Below are positions 1-8,172 of a DNA stretch of 17,156 nt, piece by piece (within the stretch, counting starts at the first letter, position 1; each line of letters starts with the position of its first letter). The notes beneath the pieces are model-generated. The model saw nothing but the letters and a program-made list of their open reading frames with translations. It ran no database searches and was not told the origin of the DNA. The DNA lies in contig CAYUYH010000022.1 of the NCBI GenBank assembly GCA_964449175.1, positions 1 to 17,156 on the forward strand. The letters are read 5' to 3'. A program made the position numbers and the translations under genes. The DNA is from CAYUYH01 sp964449175. GTDB lineage: Bacteria; Planctomycetota; Phycisphaerae; SM23-33.

Positions 1-92
1 AACCAGAACGGGAGGCTGTCGTTATTCACTTGTCAAAGTTATGCAAAAAGCTGAGTCTCTGTGCGAGATCGACTGGCGCTCGGAGTCCGACG

Positions 93-1214
93 ATGGACAG
101 GGTCAACGTCGGCGTTATCGGCTGCGGCGCGATCAGCGGCATCTACCTCAAGACGATGTCGGCCATGGACATCCTCCAGGTCGTCAGTTGCGCCGACATC
201 ATCCCACAGCGCGCCGAAGCCGCCGCGGCCAAGTGCGGCTGCCGGGCCGTGAGCGTCGAGGATCTGCTGACCGACCCGGAGATCGAGATCGTCGTGAACC
301 TGACGGTCCCAGCCGCCCACGCGTCGGTGGCCGCCGCGGCATTGGAGGCCGGCAAGTGTGTCTACAACGAGAAGCCCCTGGCTGCGACGCGCGACGAGGG
401 CCGGCGGCTGCTCGAGCTGGCCACGGCTCGCGGCCTGCGCATCGGCTGCGCGCCCGACACATTTCTCGGCGGCGGCCAGCAGACCTGCCGCAAGCTGATC
501 GACGACGGCGCGATAGGCCAGGCCGTCGCTGCGGCGGCGCTGTTCACCTGTCGCGGGCACGAGCGGTGGCATCCGAACCCGGAGTTCTACTACGCCCCCG
601 GCGGCGGGCCCGTCTTCGACATGGGGCCCTACTACCTCACCGCCCTTGTGAACCTGGTTGGGGCGATCAGTCGCGTCACCGCCTCGGGGCGGGCTACGTT
701 CGCCGAGCGTGTGATCACCAGCCAGCCGAAGGCCGGGACGAGGATCAAGGTCCAGGTGCCCACTCACGTAGCCGGCGTGCTGGACTTCGCGGGTGGCGCG
801 GTCGGCTCGCTGGTGATGAGCTACGACGTCTGGAAGACCAACCTGCCGCGGATCGAGATATACGGGACGGAGGGCACGCTGTCTGTGCCGGACCCCAACG
901 GCTTCGGCGGGCGGGTGCGCGTCTGTCGGGCCGACGGCGACTGGCTGGACGTGCCGCTGACCCACGGCTACATCGAGAACATCCGGGGCATCGGCGTGGC
1001 GGACATGGCCTACGCCATGCGCGGCGGGTGGGACCACCGCGCCGGCGGCGAGCTGGCGTATCACGTGCTGGACGTGATGGAAGGGGTCGCCGAGGCGGCT
1101 GAGGCGGGCAGGCACGTCGCAATCGCCTCCACGGTCCGCCGGCCCGCGGCAATGCCGGCCGAGGCAGACGCCGCCGGGGGCGACGCCTGGCGGCATCCGC
1201 ACCAGAATAGCTGA
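93..1214 (+). CDS. Gfo/Idh/MocA family NAD(P)-dependent oxidoreductase
   Basis: A 373-residue protein of the Gfo/Idh/MocA family, cytoplasmic enzymes that oxidise or reduce hydroxyl groups of sugars, inositols and related compounds with NAD(P). The N-terminal Rossmann fold is visible as VGVIGCGAISG (residues 6-16). The family EKP motif, whose lysine is usually catalytic, is at 93-95. The C-terminal half has the GGGPVFDMGPYYL segment (170-182) typical of the substrate domain, then EIYGTEGTLSVPDP. I chose the ATG at 93 because GGAG lies 7 nt upstream at 82-85 and the domain begins there; a TTG at 30 would add 21 residues with no family resemblance. Length is normal. The substrate cannot be told from sequence. 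It is the only clear plus-strand gene and converges on the glycosylation cluster. Confidence 0.95.
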   Translation: MDRVNVGVIGCGAISGIYLKTMSAMDILQVVSCADIIPQRAEAAAAKCGCRAVSVEDLLTDPEIEIVVNLTVPAAHASVAAAALEAGKCVYNEKPLAATRDEGRRLLELATARGLRIGCAPDTFLGGGQQTCRKLIDDGAIGQAVAAAALFTCRGHERWHPNPEFYYAPGGGPVFDMGPYYLTALVNLVGAISRVTASGRATFAERVITSQPKAGTRIKVQVPTHVAGVLDFAGGAVGSLVMSYDVWKTNLPRIEIYGTEGTLSVPDPNGFGGRVRVCRADGDWLDVPLTHGYIENIRGIGVADMAYAMRGGWDHRAGGELAYHVLDVMEGVAEAAEAGRHVAIASTVRRPAAMPAEADAAGGDAWRHPHQNS

Positions 1215-1593
1215 ACATTTCTCGCACTTCCGCGTCTACTACGGTGACGGACCAAGTGCGCCCGTCTGCAATACGGCGACATTCCGGCAGTTATTCTTGG
1301 CGGGTCATGGCTCCGCAGCCTTGGCGGCATGGCCAAATCGAGGAACGGGACAATGAGAAGACGTCGGCCAGGCAAGAAAGGCCAACACGCCGGACAATGG
1401 GCGCGCGGGGAGTTTCTCCGCGTTGGTCCGGTGGCCCAGCCAGTCGCTGCCAGCGGCAGCGGCGCGGGCAACGCCGACGTTCCCGTCGAGCTGCTGCGTT
1501 TCCGGGTGGACCTGCCGAGCCGGCGCTGGCTGGAGCAGGCAGCCGGGAGCGGGGCGCCAAACGGCGCATAGCGGCCGGGACCGAGGGGAAGTG
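1215..1593. other. Convergent intergenic region
   Basis: This stretch lies between the stop of the plus-strand oxidoreductase and the stop of the minus-strand 151-residue protein. A small plus-strand ORF (1353-1571) is open, but I found no recognisable domain in it. A short perfect hairpin, GCGCC-AAAC-GGCGC, sits at 1554-1567, downstream of the minus-strand gene; it has no T-run, so it is only a weak terminator candidate. I see no other gene or repeat. Confidence 0.5.
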
Positions 1594-2049
1594 TCAGGCC
1601 GGGCGGGGAATCCTGGCCAGGACGGCCGGGGAGAGGCGGTATCGGCTGCCGCGTCCCTGCAAGAAGCCATGCCGGGCGATCATGTGCACCGACAGCGGGG
1701 TGAAGCGCACCGTCTCGCCGCCGGATGGGCCGACCATCTCCACCTCGCCCTTTGGGAACAGGCCGCAGCCGCCCCAGGGGCAAGGGATCTTTCCCATCGC
1801 CTCGTGGTAGGCGGCTGTCCAGTCGCCGACGGCGACGCCTGCGCCCATCGCCGCCATCGCAGCGGCGAGCAGTTCTTCCAGCCTCTCAGCCAACTGCTCG
1901 CACGTCAGGTCGGCGTCGGCCAACTCGGCGCGGTCGGCGGCGATGATCTCCGCCAGCCCGCGCGTGTCGGTGCCGAGGAAGCCCGCCCTGCTCAGCACGC
2001 CGGGGGCCATGCGGGAGGCGATTCGCTGTTCCCGTGGAGTTTGTTTCAT
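1594..2049 (-). CDS. Conserved hypothetical protein, translationally coupled to GT-C gene
   Basis: A 151-residue soluble protein of unknown function. I recall similar small proteins in diverse bacteria with the same conserved blocks, but I cannot name a domain. Visible blocks are GFLGTDTRGLAEII (23-36), CPWGGCGLFPKGEV (90-103), and SVHMIARHGFLQGRGSRYRL (120-139), which holds two histidines. The helical middle (49-70) is alanine- and leucine-rich. There is no signal peptide or membrane segment. The ATG at 2049 begins one base after the TGA of the upstream GT-C gene (stop 2053-2051), with no clear Shine-Dalgarno, so translation is probably coupled to that gene and it is the last gene of the glycosylation operon. 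The partly metal-site-like Cys/His content is suggestive only. Confidence 0.75.
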   Translation of the reverse strand: MKQTPREQRIASRMAPGVLSRAGFLGTDTRGLAEIIAADRAELADADLTCEQLAERLEELLAAAMAAMGAGVAVGDWTAAYHEAMGKIPCPWGGCGLFPKGEVEMVGPSGGETVRFTPLSVHMIARHGFLQGRGSRYRLSPAVLARIPRPA

Positions 2050-2050
2050 G

Positions 2051-4117
2051 TCACGGCGATACGTAGAGGTTCGGGTCGAGACTGGTGATCTCCGGCGGCG
2101 GACCCAGCAATGCCTTGGCCACCTCTTCGTAAGACATACGGTAGATCAGGATCGAGTAGCCGATGTTGGCGTCCGGGCCCCGCGGACGGTTGCGCAGGTA
2201 GACAAACAGCCGCTTGGCCCTCAGGAGGTCGTAGAACTTCAGCCTGTCTTGGAGCTCCGCTTGGCCCACGCCGCGGAGGGTCTCCTGCAGCTTCCGTGGA
2301 TCGGTCCGTCCGAGATGGATGAGCTGCTCGACCTCGCCGCGGAGCTCCTTGTAGGCGACCTCCTCCTGGTAGGTCCACGGGCCAGGCGGCTTCGTGATTA
2401 CTGTCTGGAGTATCGTGGCGCTGACGCAGTAGACGCCGCCGGTGAGGTAGTCCTGGAAGGGCCGGCTTGGGACGTCCAGGTCGATGAAGCCGGGCAATCT
2501 GTGGGCGTGGATGCCGTAGTGCGTCGGGCTGGCCGTGCCAAAGTAGCCCAGGTACACGGGCGTCTCGCCGCTGTCGGTCAGACCCTCGCGGTCGAGCCAG
2601 GCCTTCAGGCCGGGCAGGTCCTGGCCCCAGTCCAGCGAGCTGTCGACGAGGTGGCGATAGCCGTTGCCCGGCCCGCCGACCAGTTGGTTGAAGTAGGCGA
2701 GGTAATGTGGGTGAATCCACAGCGCCTCGCCGGCGTACAGAACCAGGCACGCGATCACAGCGGCGATGGCGAGCTTCCCCCGTCGCCCGCGCAGCAGCCT
2801 CGCCGCCCCGCCGGCTAGGATGAACATCGCCGGATACGTCGGCAGGATGTGCCGGTGACCTATGTTGATGTTGCTGGAGATGGCCGTGGCCCAGTAGACC
2901 ACCAGCAGCGCCCACAGCGGCGCGGTGCGGTAGAGGCTTTGCCAGAAGGTCCGATGGCCGCCTTTGCCCTTCGAGTCGCTCGGCCTCGCCCGCCACTTGG
3001 CTACGGCCGACCCTGCCACCAGGGCGAGGATGACGAACAGCGGCAGTTGCGTCTTGGTCAGAAGGCAGTATGGGAAGAACCACCACCAGCCGCACGAGCT
3101 GTACTGCCCGTTGAGGAAGGCCAGGCGAATCTGCGAGTGCTTGAGCACGTGCGCCTGGCCCATGAGATACGCCTCCGGCAGGAGCTTGTGGTCACGGGCG
3201 AAGGTGATCGCGCCTCGCATGGGGAAGGGGTGGACCAGAACCTTGTCCCAATTGGCGGCGAACTGTTCGTTTCCGGCCAATGACGGATTCACCGCGGAGT
3301 AACGGAATCCATAGAACGCCCAGATGACGACGATCACCACGGCCGCGTGTACGGCGACCGTCGCCAGGAACAGCCCCGCCTGGCCGGCAGCCCCGGCTAC
3401 GTCGCGCCGCAGCGGCCCGAGCCGGACCGGCAACGGCGCGTTATGGGCAAGCCGCATGATGATCAGCGCCAGGCCCATCGGCACTATGAGAACGGCGGAC
3501 ATCTTGGCGACGAACAGCAGCCCCATCACCACGGCGCTGCCCAGCAGCCGCGGCAGCGTGAGGCGGTTCAGCACGCCCCAGATGCACCCGACCGACGCCA
3601 GGAAGAACAGCGCCGCGGTCAGGTCGCTGGTGGCGAGTCGGCCGTTGGCGAGGATGGCCGTGCTGAAGCAGCACAGCACGGCGGAGATTAGTCCGCCGCC
3701 CCGCCCGTAGAGGCGCGAGGACCACGCGTAGACGATCGCCCCCAGCACGACGGCCAGGGCTGCAATCATCAACCGGGCGCGGAATACGATCGTGTCCGTG
3801 TCGTTGCCGCCGCGGTAGAGAAAGTTGTACGACAGCATCCATTCATTCCACCAATCGTGGTCGAGCGAGGGGAATGTGTACTCGCCGGCAAGCAGGGGCA
3901 GGGCCATCCATCGCTGCGGGAGGTTGCCGTTTTCGGGGTCTATTCGATAGTCGTTGAGCGTCCAATAGCCGTAGCCGGCGGTGATATGAACGAGCTCATC
4001 GTAGGTGTTGCACTTGTTCAAGACGCTCGTGGCGGCCAGCGCGAACATCACCCCCAGCAGCGCGGCCACGGCCACGTACACGACAGGACGCGATGTGGGC
4101 GCCGCCCAGGCTTTCAT
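2051..4117 (-). CDS. GT-C membrane glycosyltransferase, PMT/ArnT-like (family 39 type), copy 1
   Basis: A 688-residue polytopic membrane protein of the GT-C fold, resembling protein-mannosyl/ArnT-type glycosyltransferases that use a polyprenyl-phosphate sugar donor on the outer face of the cytoplasmic membrane. After the first TM segment (about 12-32) comes the first-loop acidic pair D40-E41 (TYDELVHI), the expected catalytic site, then YRIDPENGNLPQRWMALPLL. About nine or more further hydrophobic segments follow. Further on are the conserved NIGHRHILPTYP and SSLDWGQDLPGLKAWL blocks, the latter in the C-terminal soluble part. It is a clear paralogue of the protein at 5142-7205 (same length, long shared blocks). 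The GT2 gene upstream could make its lipid-linked donor. The stop codon lies 1 nt from the start of the next gene. Acceptor unknown. Confidence 0.9.
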   Translation of the reverse strand: MKAWAAPTSRPVVYVAVAALLGVMFALAATSVLNKCNTYDELVHITAGYGYWTLNDYRIDPENGNLPQRWMALPLLAGEYTFPSLDHDWWNEWMLSYNFLYRGGNDTDTIVFRARLMIAALAVVLGAIVYAWSSRLYGRGGGLISAVLCCFSTAILANGRLATSDLTAALFFLASVGCIWGVLNRLTLPRLLGSAVVMGLLFVAKMSAVLIVPMGLALIIMRLAHNAPLPVRLGPLRRDVAGAAGQAGLFLATVAVHAAVVIVVIWAFYGFRYSAVNPSLAGNEQFAANWDKVLVHPFPMRGAITFARDHKLLPEAYLMGQAHVLKHSQIRLAFLNGQYSSCGWWWFFPYCLLTKTQLPLFVILALVAGSAVAKWRARPSDSKGKGGHRTFWQSLYRTAPLWALLVVYWATAISSNINIGHRHILPTYPAMFILAGGAARLLRGRRGKLAIAAVIACLVLYAGEALWIHPHYLAYFNQLVGGPGNGYRHLVDSSLDWGQDLPGLKAWLDREGLTDSGETPVYLGYFGTASPTHYGIHAHRLPGFIDLDVPSRPFQDYLTGGVYCVSATILQTVITKPPGPWTYQEEVAYKELRGEVEQLIHLGRTDPRKLQETLRGVGQAELQDRLKFYDLLRAKRLFVYLRNRPRGPDANIGYSILIYRMSYEEVAKALLGPPPEITSLDPNLYVSP

Positions 4118-4197
4118 ACATTCACTCGCGGAAAAGACGTGGCTCGCCGTCAGCCGCCCCTGCCGCAGGCCGGCGCCCGCGGCGAGCGCGGAGGCGG

Positions 4198-5028
4198 CTA
4201 TGATCGGCCGTCGCGGCGCCTGCCGTAGACGCCGAGCCAGCCATTCAATCGCACCCGCAGCAGATCCATTGCCATCCCAATCGCATCGGCCACGAGACGA
4301 ACCCTCGTGTCCGGATCAATCCGCCAGGATATGGGCACCTCCACGACGCGATAGCCCAGCTTCTGTGCAATATAGAGCACTTCGGCGTCGAAGGCCAGCC
4401 CATCGAGCCGCTGGCGAGGGAAGATATCCTCGGCGGCGGCGGCGGTGAAGCACTTGAAGCCGCACTGCGTGTCGCGCAGATGAGTCAGGCCGAGGCATCT
4501 GACGATCAGGTTGAACGCCCTGCCCATTCTCCTTCGCTTCGGCGTGTCGACGACGACGGACTGCGGCGCCTCCCGCGAGCCGATGCCGACGTCGCAGTCG
4601 ACCAGCGCCGGCGGCAGGAATCGCATCACTTCGTCGATCGGCATGGACAGGTCGGCGTCGCAGAGGAAGCGGAACTGCCCTGCCGCCGCCAGCATGCCGA
4701 CCCTGACGGCCAGGCCCTTGCCGCGACGCGGCTCGCGGATCACTTGCAGGGCGGCCAGGCGATCGCGGAAAGACCGCGCCACCTCGCTCGTGCGGTCGTC
4801 GCTGCCGTTGTCCACGACGATTACCTCGGCGGTGAAATCCTGGTCATCGAGGAAGTCGGCTATTCTCTCCAGCGCAGGGGCGATGCGCCGCTCCTCGTTG
4901 TACGCGGGGATGATGATCGACAGGAGGGATGGCTGGGAGCCGGCGCCCTCGTGGTCGATCTCGGGTTTCTCTGTGCTAGCCAACAAACCTACCTGGATAA
5001 CGGAATACGGCTCGTACCTCTGGTCCAT
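4198..5028 (-). CDS. GT2 family glycosyltransferase, dolichyl/polyprenyl-phosphate sugar synthase-like
   Basis: A 276-residue family 2 glycosyltransferase, most like the DPM1/ALG5 type that transfers a sugar from a nucleotide donor to a polyprenyl phosphate at the cytoplasmic membrane face. Motifs in order: IIIPAYNEE (38-46), VVDNGSDD (71-78), RGKGLAVR (102-109), the metal-binding DADLS (124-128), and RDTQCGFKCF (185-194), which is very typical of this subgroup. The C-terminus (about 245-270) is amphipathic and there are no TM segments, as in soluble DPM1. It lies between two GT-C paralogues, which need such lipid-linked donors. The ATG at 5028 gives a 34-residue leader before the fold, so a later start is possible. 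A candidate promoter (5047-5075) sits just upstream. Donor sugar unknown. Confidence 0.92.
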   Translation of the reverse strand: MDQRYEPYSVIQVGLLASTEKPEIDHEGAGSQPSLLSIIIPAYNEERRIAPALERIADFLDDQDFTAEVIVVDNGSDDRTSEVARSFRDRLAALQVIREPRRGKGLAVRVGMLAAAGQFRFLCDADLSMPIDEVMRFLPPALVDCDVGIGSREAPQSVVVDTPKRRRMGRAFNLIVRCLGLTHLRDTQCGFKCFTAAAAEDIFPRQRLDGLAFDAEVLYIAQKLGYRVVEVPISWRIDPDTRVRLVADAIGMAMDLLRVRLNGWLGVYGRRRDGRS

Positions 5029-5046
5029 TGCCCGATTGGGCTGCGT

Positions 5047-5075
5047 ATCCTAGTCGGTCGGCAGTTCGCCTTCAA
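5047..5075 (-). promoter_or_regulatory. Candidate sigma70-type promoter for GT2 gene
   Basis: On the minus strand a TTGAAG (5075-5070) is followed after exactly 17 nt by TAGGAT (5052-5047). The predicted start is roughly 15 nt before the GT2 ATG. It may be an internal promoter of the operon. The match is good but not decisive. Confidence 0.4.
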
Positions 5076-5141
5076 CGTTGCAGCCTCCCTTGGATCAAAC
5101 ACGGCCTTCTCGGTCGGCGCCGCCGGCCGGGGCGCTGCGTG

Positions 5142-7205
5142 TCACTCCGACAGCAGCTTCACAATCATGGGCCGATCGGCGAAGACCATCTCCTTGGGCC
5201 TGCCATGCAGGGCCTCTTCCACCTCGTCGTCGGTGAGGTGATAGATCAGGATGGAGTAGCCGATGTGATCATCGCACCTGCGGTGACGGAGATAGGACAT
5301 CAGCCGGGCCTGTCGGAAGTCGTCGCAGGTGTCTCTGATCTCCTCGTATGTCTCTCCATTGGGCCCGCGCCAGTCTCGCCGGGACCCGGGATCCAGGGCA
5401 TCCAATTGTCTCAACGTTTCCGAGGCGGTCCTGTAGACCGTCTCGGAGTAGGTCGACCACGGGCCCATCGGTTTGGTGAGCACACAAGGCAGCATGCTGG
5501 CGCCGATGCAGTAATAGCCGCCCTCAAGTTCCACGTAGGGCCTCCGCCCTGCGAGGTCCGCGTCGACGAACCCCCTCAGCCGGCGGACGTTGACGCCGTA
5601 GTACGTCGGGCTGCCGTTGCCGAAGTAGGCAAGGTACACGGGCGTTCCGCTCTGGTTGCTCAGGCCTTTGCGATCCAGCCACTTCTTCAGCCCCGGCGTG
5701 TCCTGCCCCCAGTCCAGCGAGCTGTCCACCAGATGGCGATAGCCATTGGCCGGCCCGCCGACCAGTTGGTTGAAGTACGCGATGTAGTGGGGATATATCC
5801 GCACCGCCTCGCCGGCATACAGGACCAGGAGCAGGCACACAGCCGCGATCGCCGCCGTGCGCCCTCGGCCGCGGAACAGCGTCGCCGCCCCGCCGGCCAG
5901 GATGAACATCGCCGGATACGTCGGCAGGATGTGCCGGTGGCCTATGTTCATGTGGCTGGTCAGCATCGTGGCCCAGTAGACGACCAGCAGCGCCCACAGC
6001 GGCGCCGTGCGGTAGAAGCTGGCCCACAGGCCCGACGGGCCGGCCTCGTCTCGGTTCTTCGAGCCGGCTCGCCACTTCACCGCGGCCGCGATCATCGCAA
6101 GGGCGAGAATTGCGAACAGGGACAACTGTGTCTTAATCAGCAGGCAATAGGGGAAGAACCACCACCAGCCGTGAACGCTGTACCGCCCGGCGAGGAACGC
6201 CGGCCTGTAATCGGCGTACCTCAGGACGTGGCCCATGCCGAAGAGATACCCCTCCGGCAGCAGGTGCGTGTCACGGAGGAAGAGTATCGTATTGTCGAGA
6301 GGGTAGGGCCAGGTTGCCAGCTTCGCCCAGCACACCTCGGACTGCCTCAAGGCGAGCTTCGAGTAGGGCATCATGGAGAACCTGAACCCGTAGAAGGCCC
6401 AGATGGTCACGAAGACCACAATCATGTGGAAGACGACAGCGCCCAATAGTAGCAGGCTCTGATCGCACCGCCTGTCGATCTGCCTGGCGGCGCCGAACTT
6501 CACCGGCAGCGGCCTGCCGTCGATCAGCCGAATCGCCGCCAGCGCCAGCCCCATCGGTACGATGAGGATGGCTGACATCTTGGAGACGAACAGCAGCCCC
6601 ATCACCACGGCGCTGCGAAGCACGGTCATCGGCGTGAAGCGATGCAGCATCGCCCACAGGCACCACAGTGATGCCGGGAAGAACAGTGACGCCACCAGGT
6701 CGCTGGTCATGACTCGGCCATTGGCGAGCACGGCCGTGCTGAAACAGTACAGCACCAGCGAGATGATGCCGCCGGCCCGCCCGTACAGCTTGGCCGACCA
6801 TGCGTAGACCAGCGCGCCGAGCACGACGGCGAGGATGACGATCATGGTCCTGCCCAGCAGCAGCATCCGCTCGACGTCATTGCCCAGCTCGTAGAAGAAC
6901 TCCTGGGCCAGGCGCCACTCGTCCTGCTTGGCGGGCCGCTCGAATGACGGCAGCGTGCACTTCCCCGCCAGCATAGGCAGGGCCATCCAGCGCTGCGGCA
7001 GGTTGCCGTTCTCGGGGTCGATCCGGTAGTCGTTGAGCCTCCAGTAGCTTACGCCGGCAAGGAGATGCACTACCTCGTCTGAAGTGGCGGCCTTGTCGAA
7101 CGTGCTCGTGACGGCCAGGATCGCGAAGGCCGCCAAAAGCACGACGACCGCGGGATAGGCAAACCACTTCGAATTGGCTTTCCCCGAAAGGGCCACGTCG
7201 CTCAT
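5142..7205 (-). CDS. GT-C membrane glycosyltransferase, PMT/ArnT-like (family 39 type), copy 2
   Basis: A 687-residue polytopic membrane protein, paralogue of the 2051-4117 product. It has the first-loop acidic pair D43-E44 (TSDEVVHL) followed by YWRLNDYRIDPENGNLPQ, nearly the same as in copy 1, and the shared blocks NIGHRHILPTYPAMFILAGG, YFNQLVGGP.NGYRHLVDSS and LDWGQD.PGLK.WLDR. The expected role is transfer of a sugar from a polyprenyl phosphate to a surface acceptor outside the cytoplasmic membrane. The two proteins differ most in the loops (for example FRFSMMPYSKLALRQSEV here) and in the C-terminal 130 residues, which may reflect different donors or acceptors. It is the first gene of the cluster, behind a strong promoter at 7282-7310. 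The Shine-Dalgarno is weak (GGGA, 5 nt before ATG). Confidence 0.9.
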   Translation of the reverse strand: MSDVALSGKANSKWFAYPAVVVLLAAFAILAVTSTFDKAATSDEVVHLLAGVSYWRLNDYRIDPENGNLPQRWMALPMLAGKCTLPSFERPAKQDEWRLAQEFFYELGNDVERMLLLGRTMIVILAVVLGALVYAWSAKLYGRAGGIISLVLYCFSTAVLANGRVMTSDLVASLFFPASLWCLWAMLHRFTPMTVLRSAVVMGLLFVSKMSAILIVPMGLALAAIRLIDGRPLPVKFGAARQIDRRCDQSLLLLGAVVFHMIVVFVTIWAFYGFRFSMMPYSKLALRQSEVCWAKLATWPYPLDNTILFLRDTHLLPEGYLFGMGHVLRYADYRPAFLAGRYSVHGWWWFFPYCLLIKTQLSLFAILALAMIAAAVKWRAGSKNRDEAGPSGLWASFYRTAPLWALLVVYWATMLTSHMNIGHRHILPTYPAMFILAGGAATLFRGRGRTAAIAAVCLLLVLYAGEAVRIYPHYIAYFNQLVGGPANGYRHLVDSSLDWGQDTPGLKKWLDRKGLSNQSGTPVYLAYFGNGSPTYYGVNVRRLRGFVDADLAGRRPYVELEGGYYCIGASMLPCVLTKPMGPWSTYSETVYRTASETLRQLDALDPGSRRDWRGPNGETYEEIRDTCDDFRQARLMSYLRHRRCDDHIGYSILIYHLTDDEVEEALHGRPKEMVFADRPMIVKLLSE

Positions 7206-7281
7206 GTGATCCCGCTCGAAGTGCGCTCAGACGTTGCGACCAGACCGGCGTCGCCCACGTCGTCCAGCCGACAGAACGGGT

Positions 7282-7310
7282 ATGATACCGCCAACCGGCA
7301 CTTACGGCAA
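7282..7310 (-). promoter_or_regulatory. Sigma70-type promoter of the glycosylation operon
   Basis: On the minus strand TTGCCG (7310-7305) and TATCAT (7287-7282) are separated by exactly 17 nt, in the 143-nt gap upstream of the first GT-C gene. The predicted leader is about 70 nt. Confidence 0.65.
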
Positions 7311-7348
7311 GGCTAAACGGCAGCGGATATTAGAGCAATTCGCCCGCC

Positions 7349-8068
7349 CTAGGCGAACTTGTCATAGAATACCCTCTCGTCGCCGAAGCCCTTGGCGTGG
7401 AGGACATTGATGGCCGCGTCGATCATGCCGGGCCCGCCGCACAGGTAGGCCTCGCCGATGCTGCCGGCAGCGAGAACTCCCGAGCCGTGTTCGCTGGGGA
7501 AGCTGCCGCCGATGCTTCCGGTCAACAGGTCGGCCGTCGGCGCGACCTCGCCGAATCGGCTGCGGGCGAGCATCGGCGTGGCTTGTGTGATCGCGTCCGC
7601 AGCCGACGCCGACGACGAGGCCAAGTACTCCGGCAGCCTCGCCGCGCCGGCCAGCGACCAGTGGACCAGCCCGCCGGGAAAGCCCCTGAACACGGGCACG
7701 AACGCGGCCGTCATCTCGCTGGGGAAGGCGATGTAGACGAACGTCCTGCCGACGATGGCCGGGTTGGCGAAGTTCCGCCCGAAGCCGCCGAACACCTCCT
7801 TGCCGAACAGTATCGCCACGACCGCCCCGACCACGCCCAGCCAGAACGGCGCCGTCGGCGGCAGCGACAGTGCGAACAGCCAGCACGTCACGAAACACGC
7901 GATCGAGATGCTAGCGCCTCTCTTGCGCGAGGTGATCCACTCAGTGGTCAGGCCGGCCGCCGTGCACACGGCCAGCAGCGCCGCGACACGCCAGCCGAAG
8001 AAGTACACCCCCGCCGCGGCCAGCGGAATCAGCGCATAGAGCACGCGGAGCATGTTCGGCTGGCGCAT
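7349..8068 (-). CDS. Chimeric NqrB/RnfD-like membrane subunit fused to NqrF C-terminal tail
   Basis: A 239-residue in-frame chimera. Residues 1-188 match the NqrB/RnfD membrane subunit of Na+-NQR/Rnf complexes: VYFFGWR, CFVTCWLFALSLPPTAPFW, FGKEVFGGFGRNFANPAIVGRTFVYIAFP (88-116), the covalent-FMN-site region DAITQATPM (158-166, threonine 164 present) and DLLTGSIGGSF. At about 190-207 the sequence switches. Residues 207-239 (AYLCGGPGMIDAAINVLHAKGFGDERVFYDKFA) are the classic end of an NqrF-type NADH:flavin reductase (the CGGPGM nucleotide motif and terminal YDKF). The last TM helices of NqrB, any nqrC-E and nearly all of NqrF are missing. It probably marks a deletion through an nqr/rnf operon and is unlikely to work as either subunit. 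The N-terminus may also be short; no ATG, GTG or TTG lies upstream in frame before a TGA at 8137-8135. Confidence 0.85.
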   Translation of the reverse strand: MRQPNMLRVLYALIPLAAAGVYFFGWRVAALLAVCTAAGLTTEWITSRKRGASISIACFVTCWLFALSLPPTAPFWLGVVGAVVAILFGKEVFGGFGRNFANPAIVGRTFVYIAFPSEMTAAFVPVFRGFPGGLVHWSLAGAARLPEYLASSSASAADAITQATPMLARSRFGEVAPTADLLTGSIGGSFPSEHGSGVLAAGSIGEAYLCGGPGMIDAAINVLHAKGFGDERVFYDKFA

Positions 8069-8172
8069 GAACAGCCGCCTGGCCGCGGGGGGCGTGATGT
8101 TGCTACGGCGGCGACACGGAAGGCGGCGGCGGGCTCAGCGGCGCGACCGGTGACCCGCCCCCGGCAAGGGCG

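Noticed and set aside
39..1202. Long minus-strand frame opposite the oxidoreductase
   Set aside because: Shadow of the GC-rich coding strand; no domain, while the plus frame has clear NAD-binding and EKP motifs.
1353..1571. 72-residue plus-strand ORF with a GAGG upstream
   Set aside because: Basic and low in complexity at the N-terminus, no recognisable domain, and third-position GC only modest at the start; not enough to call a gene.
5028..6449. 473-residue plus-strand frame across the GT-C copy 2 gene
   Set aside because: Antisense shadow rich in Arg/Pro/Gln/Val with no family; the minus frame encodes a recognisable GT-C protein.
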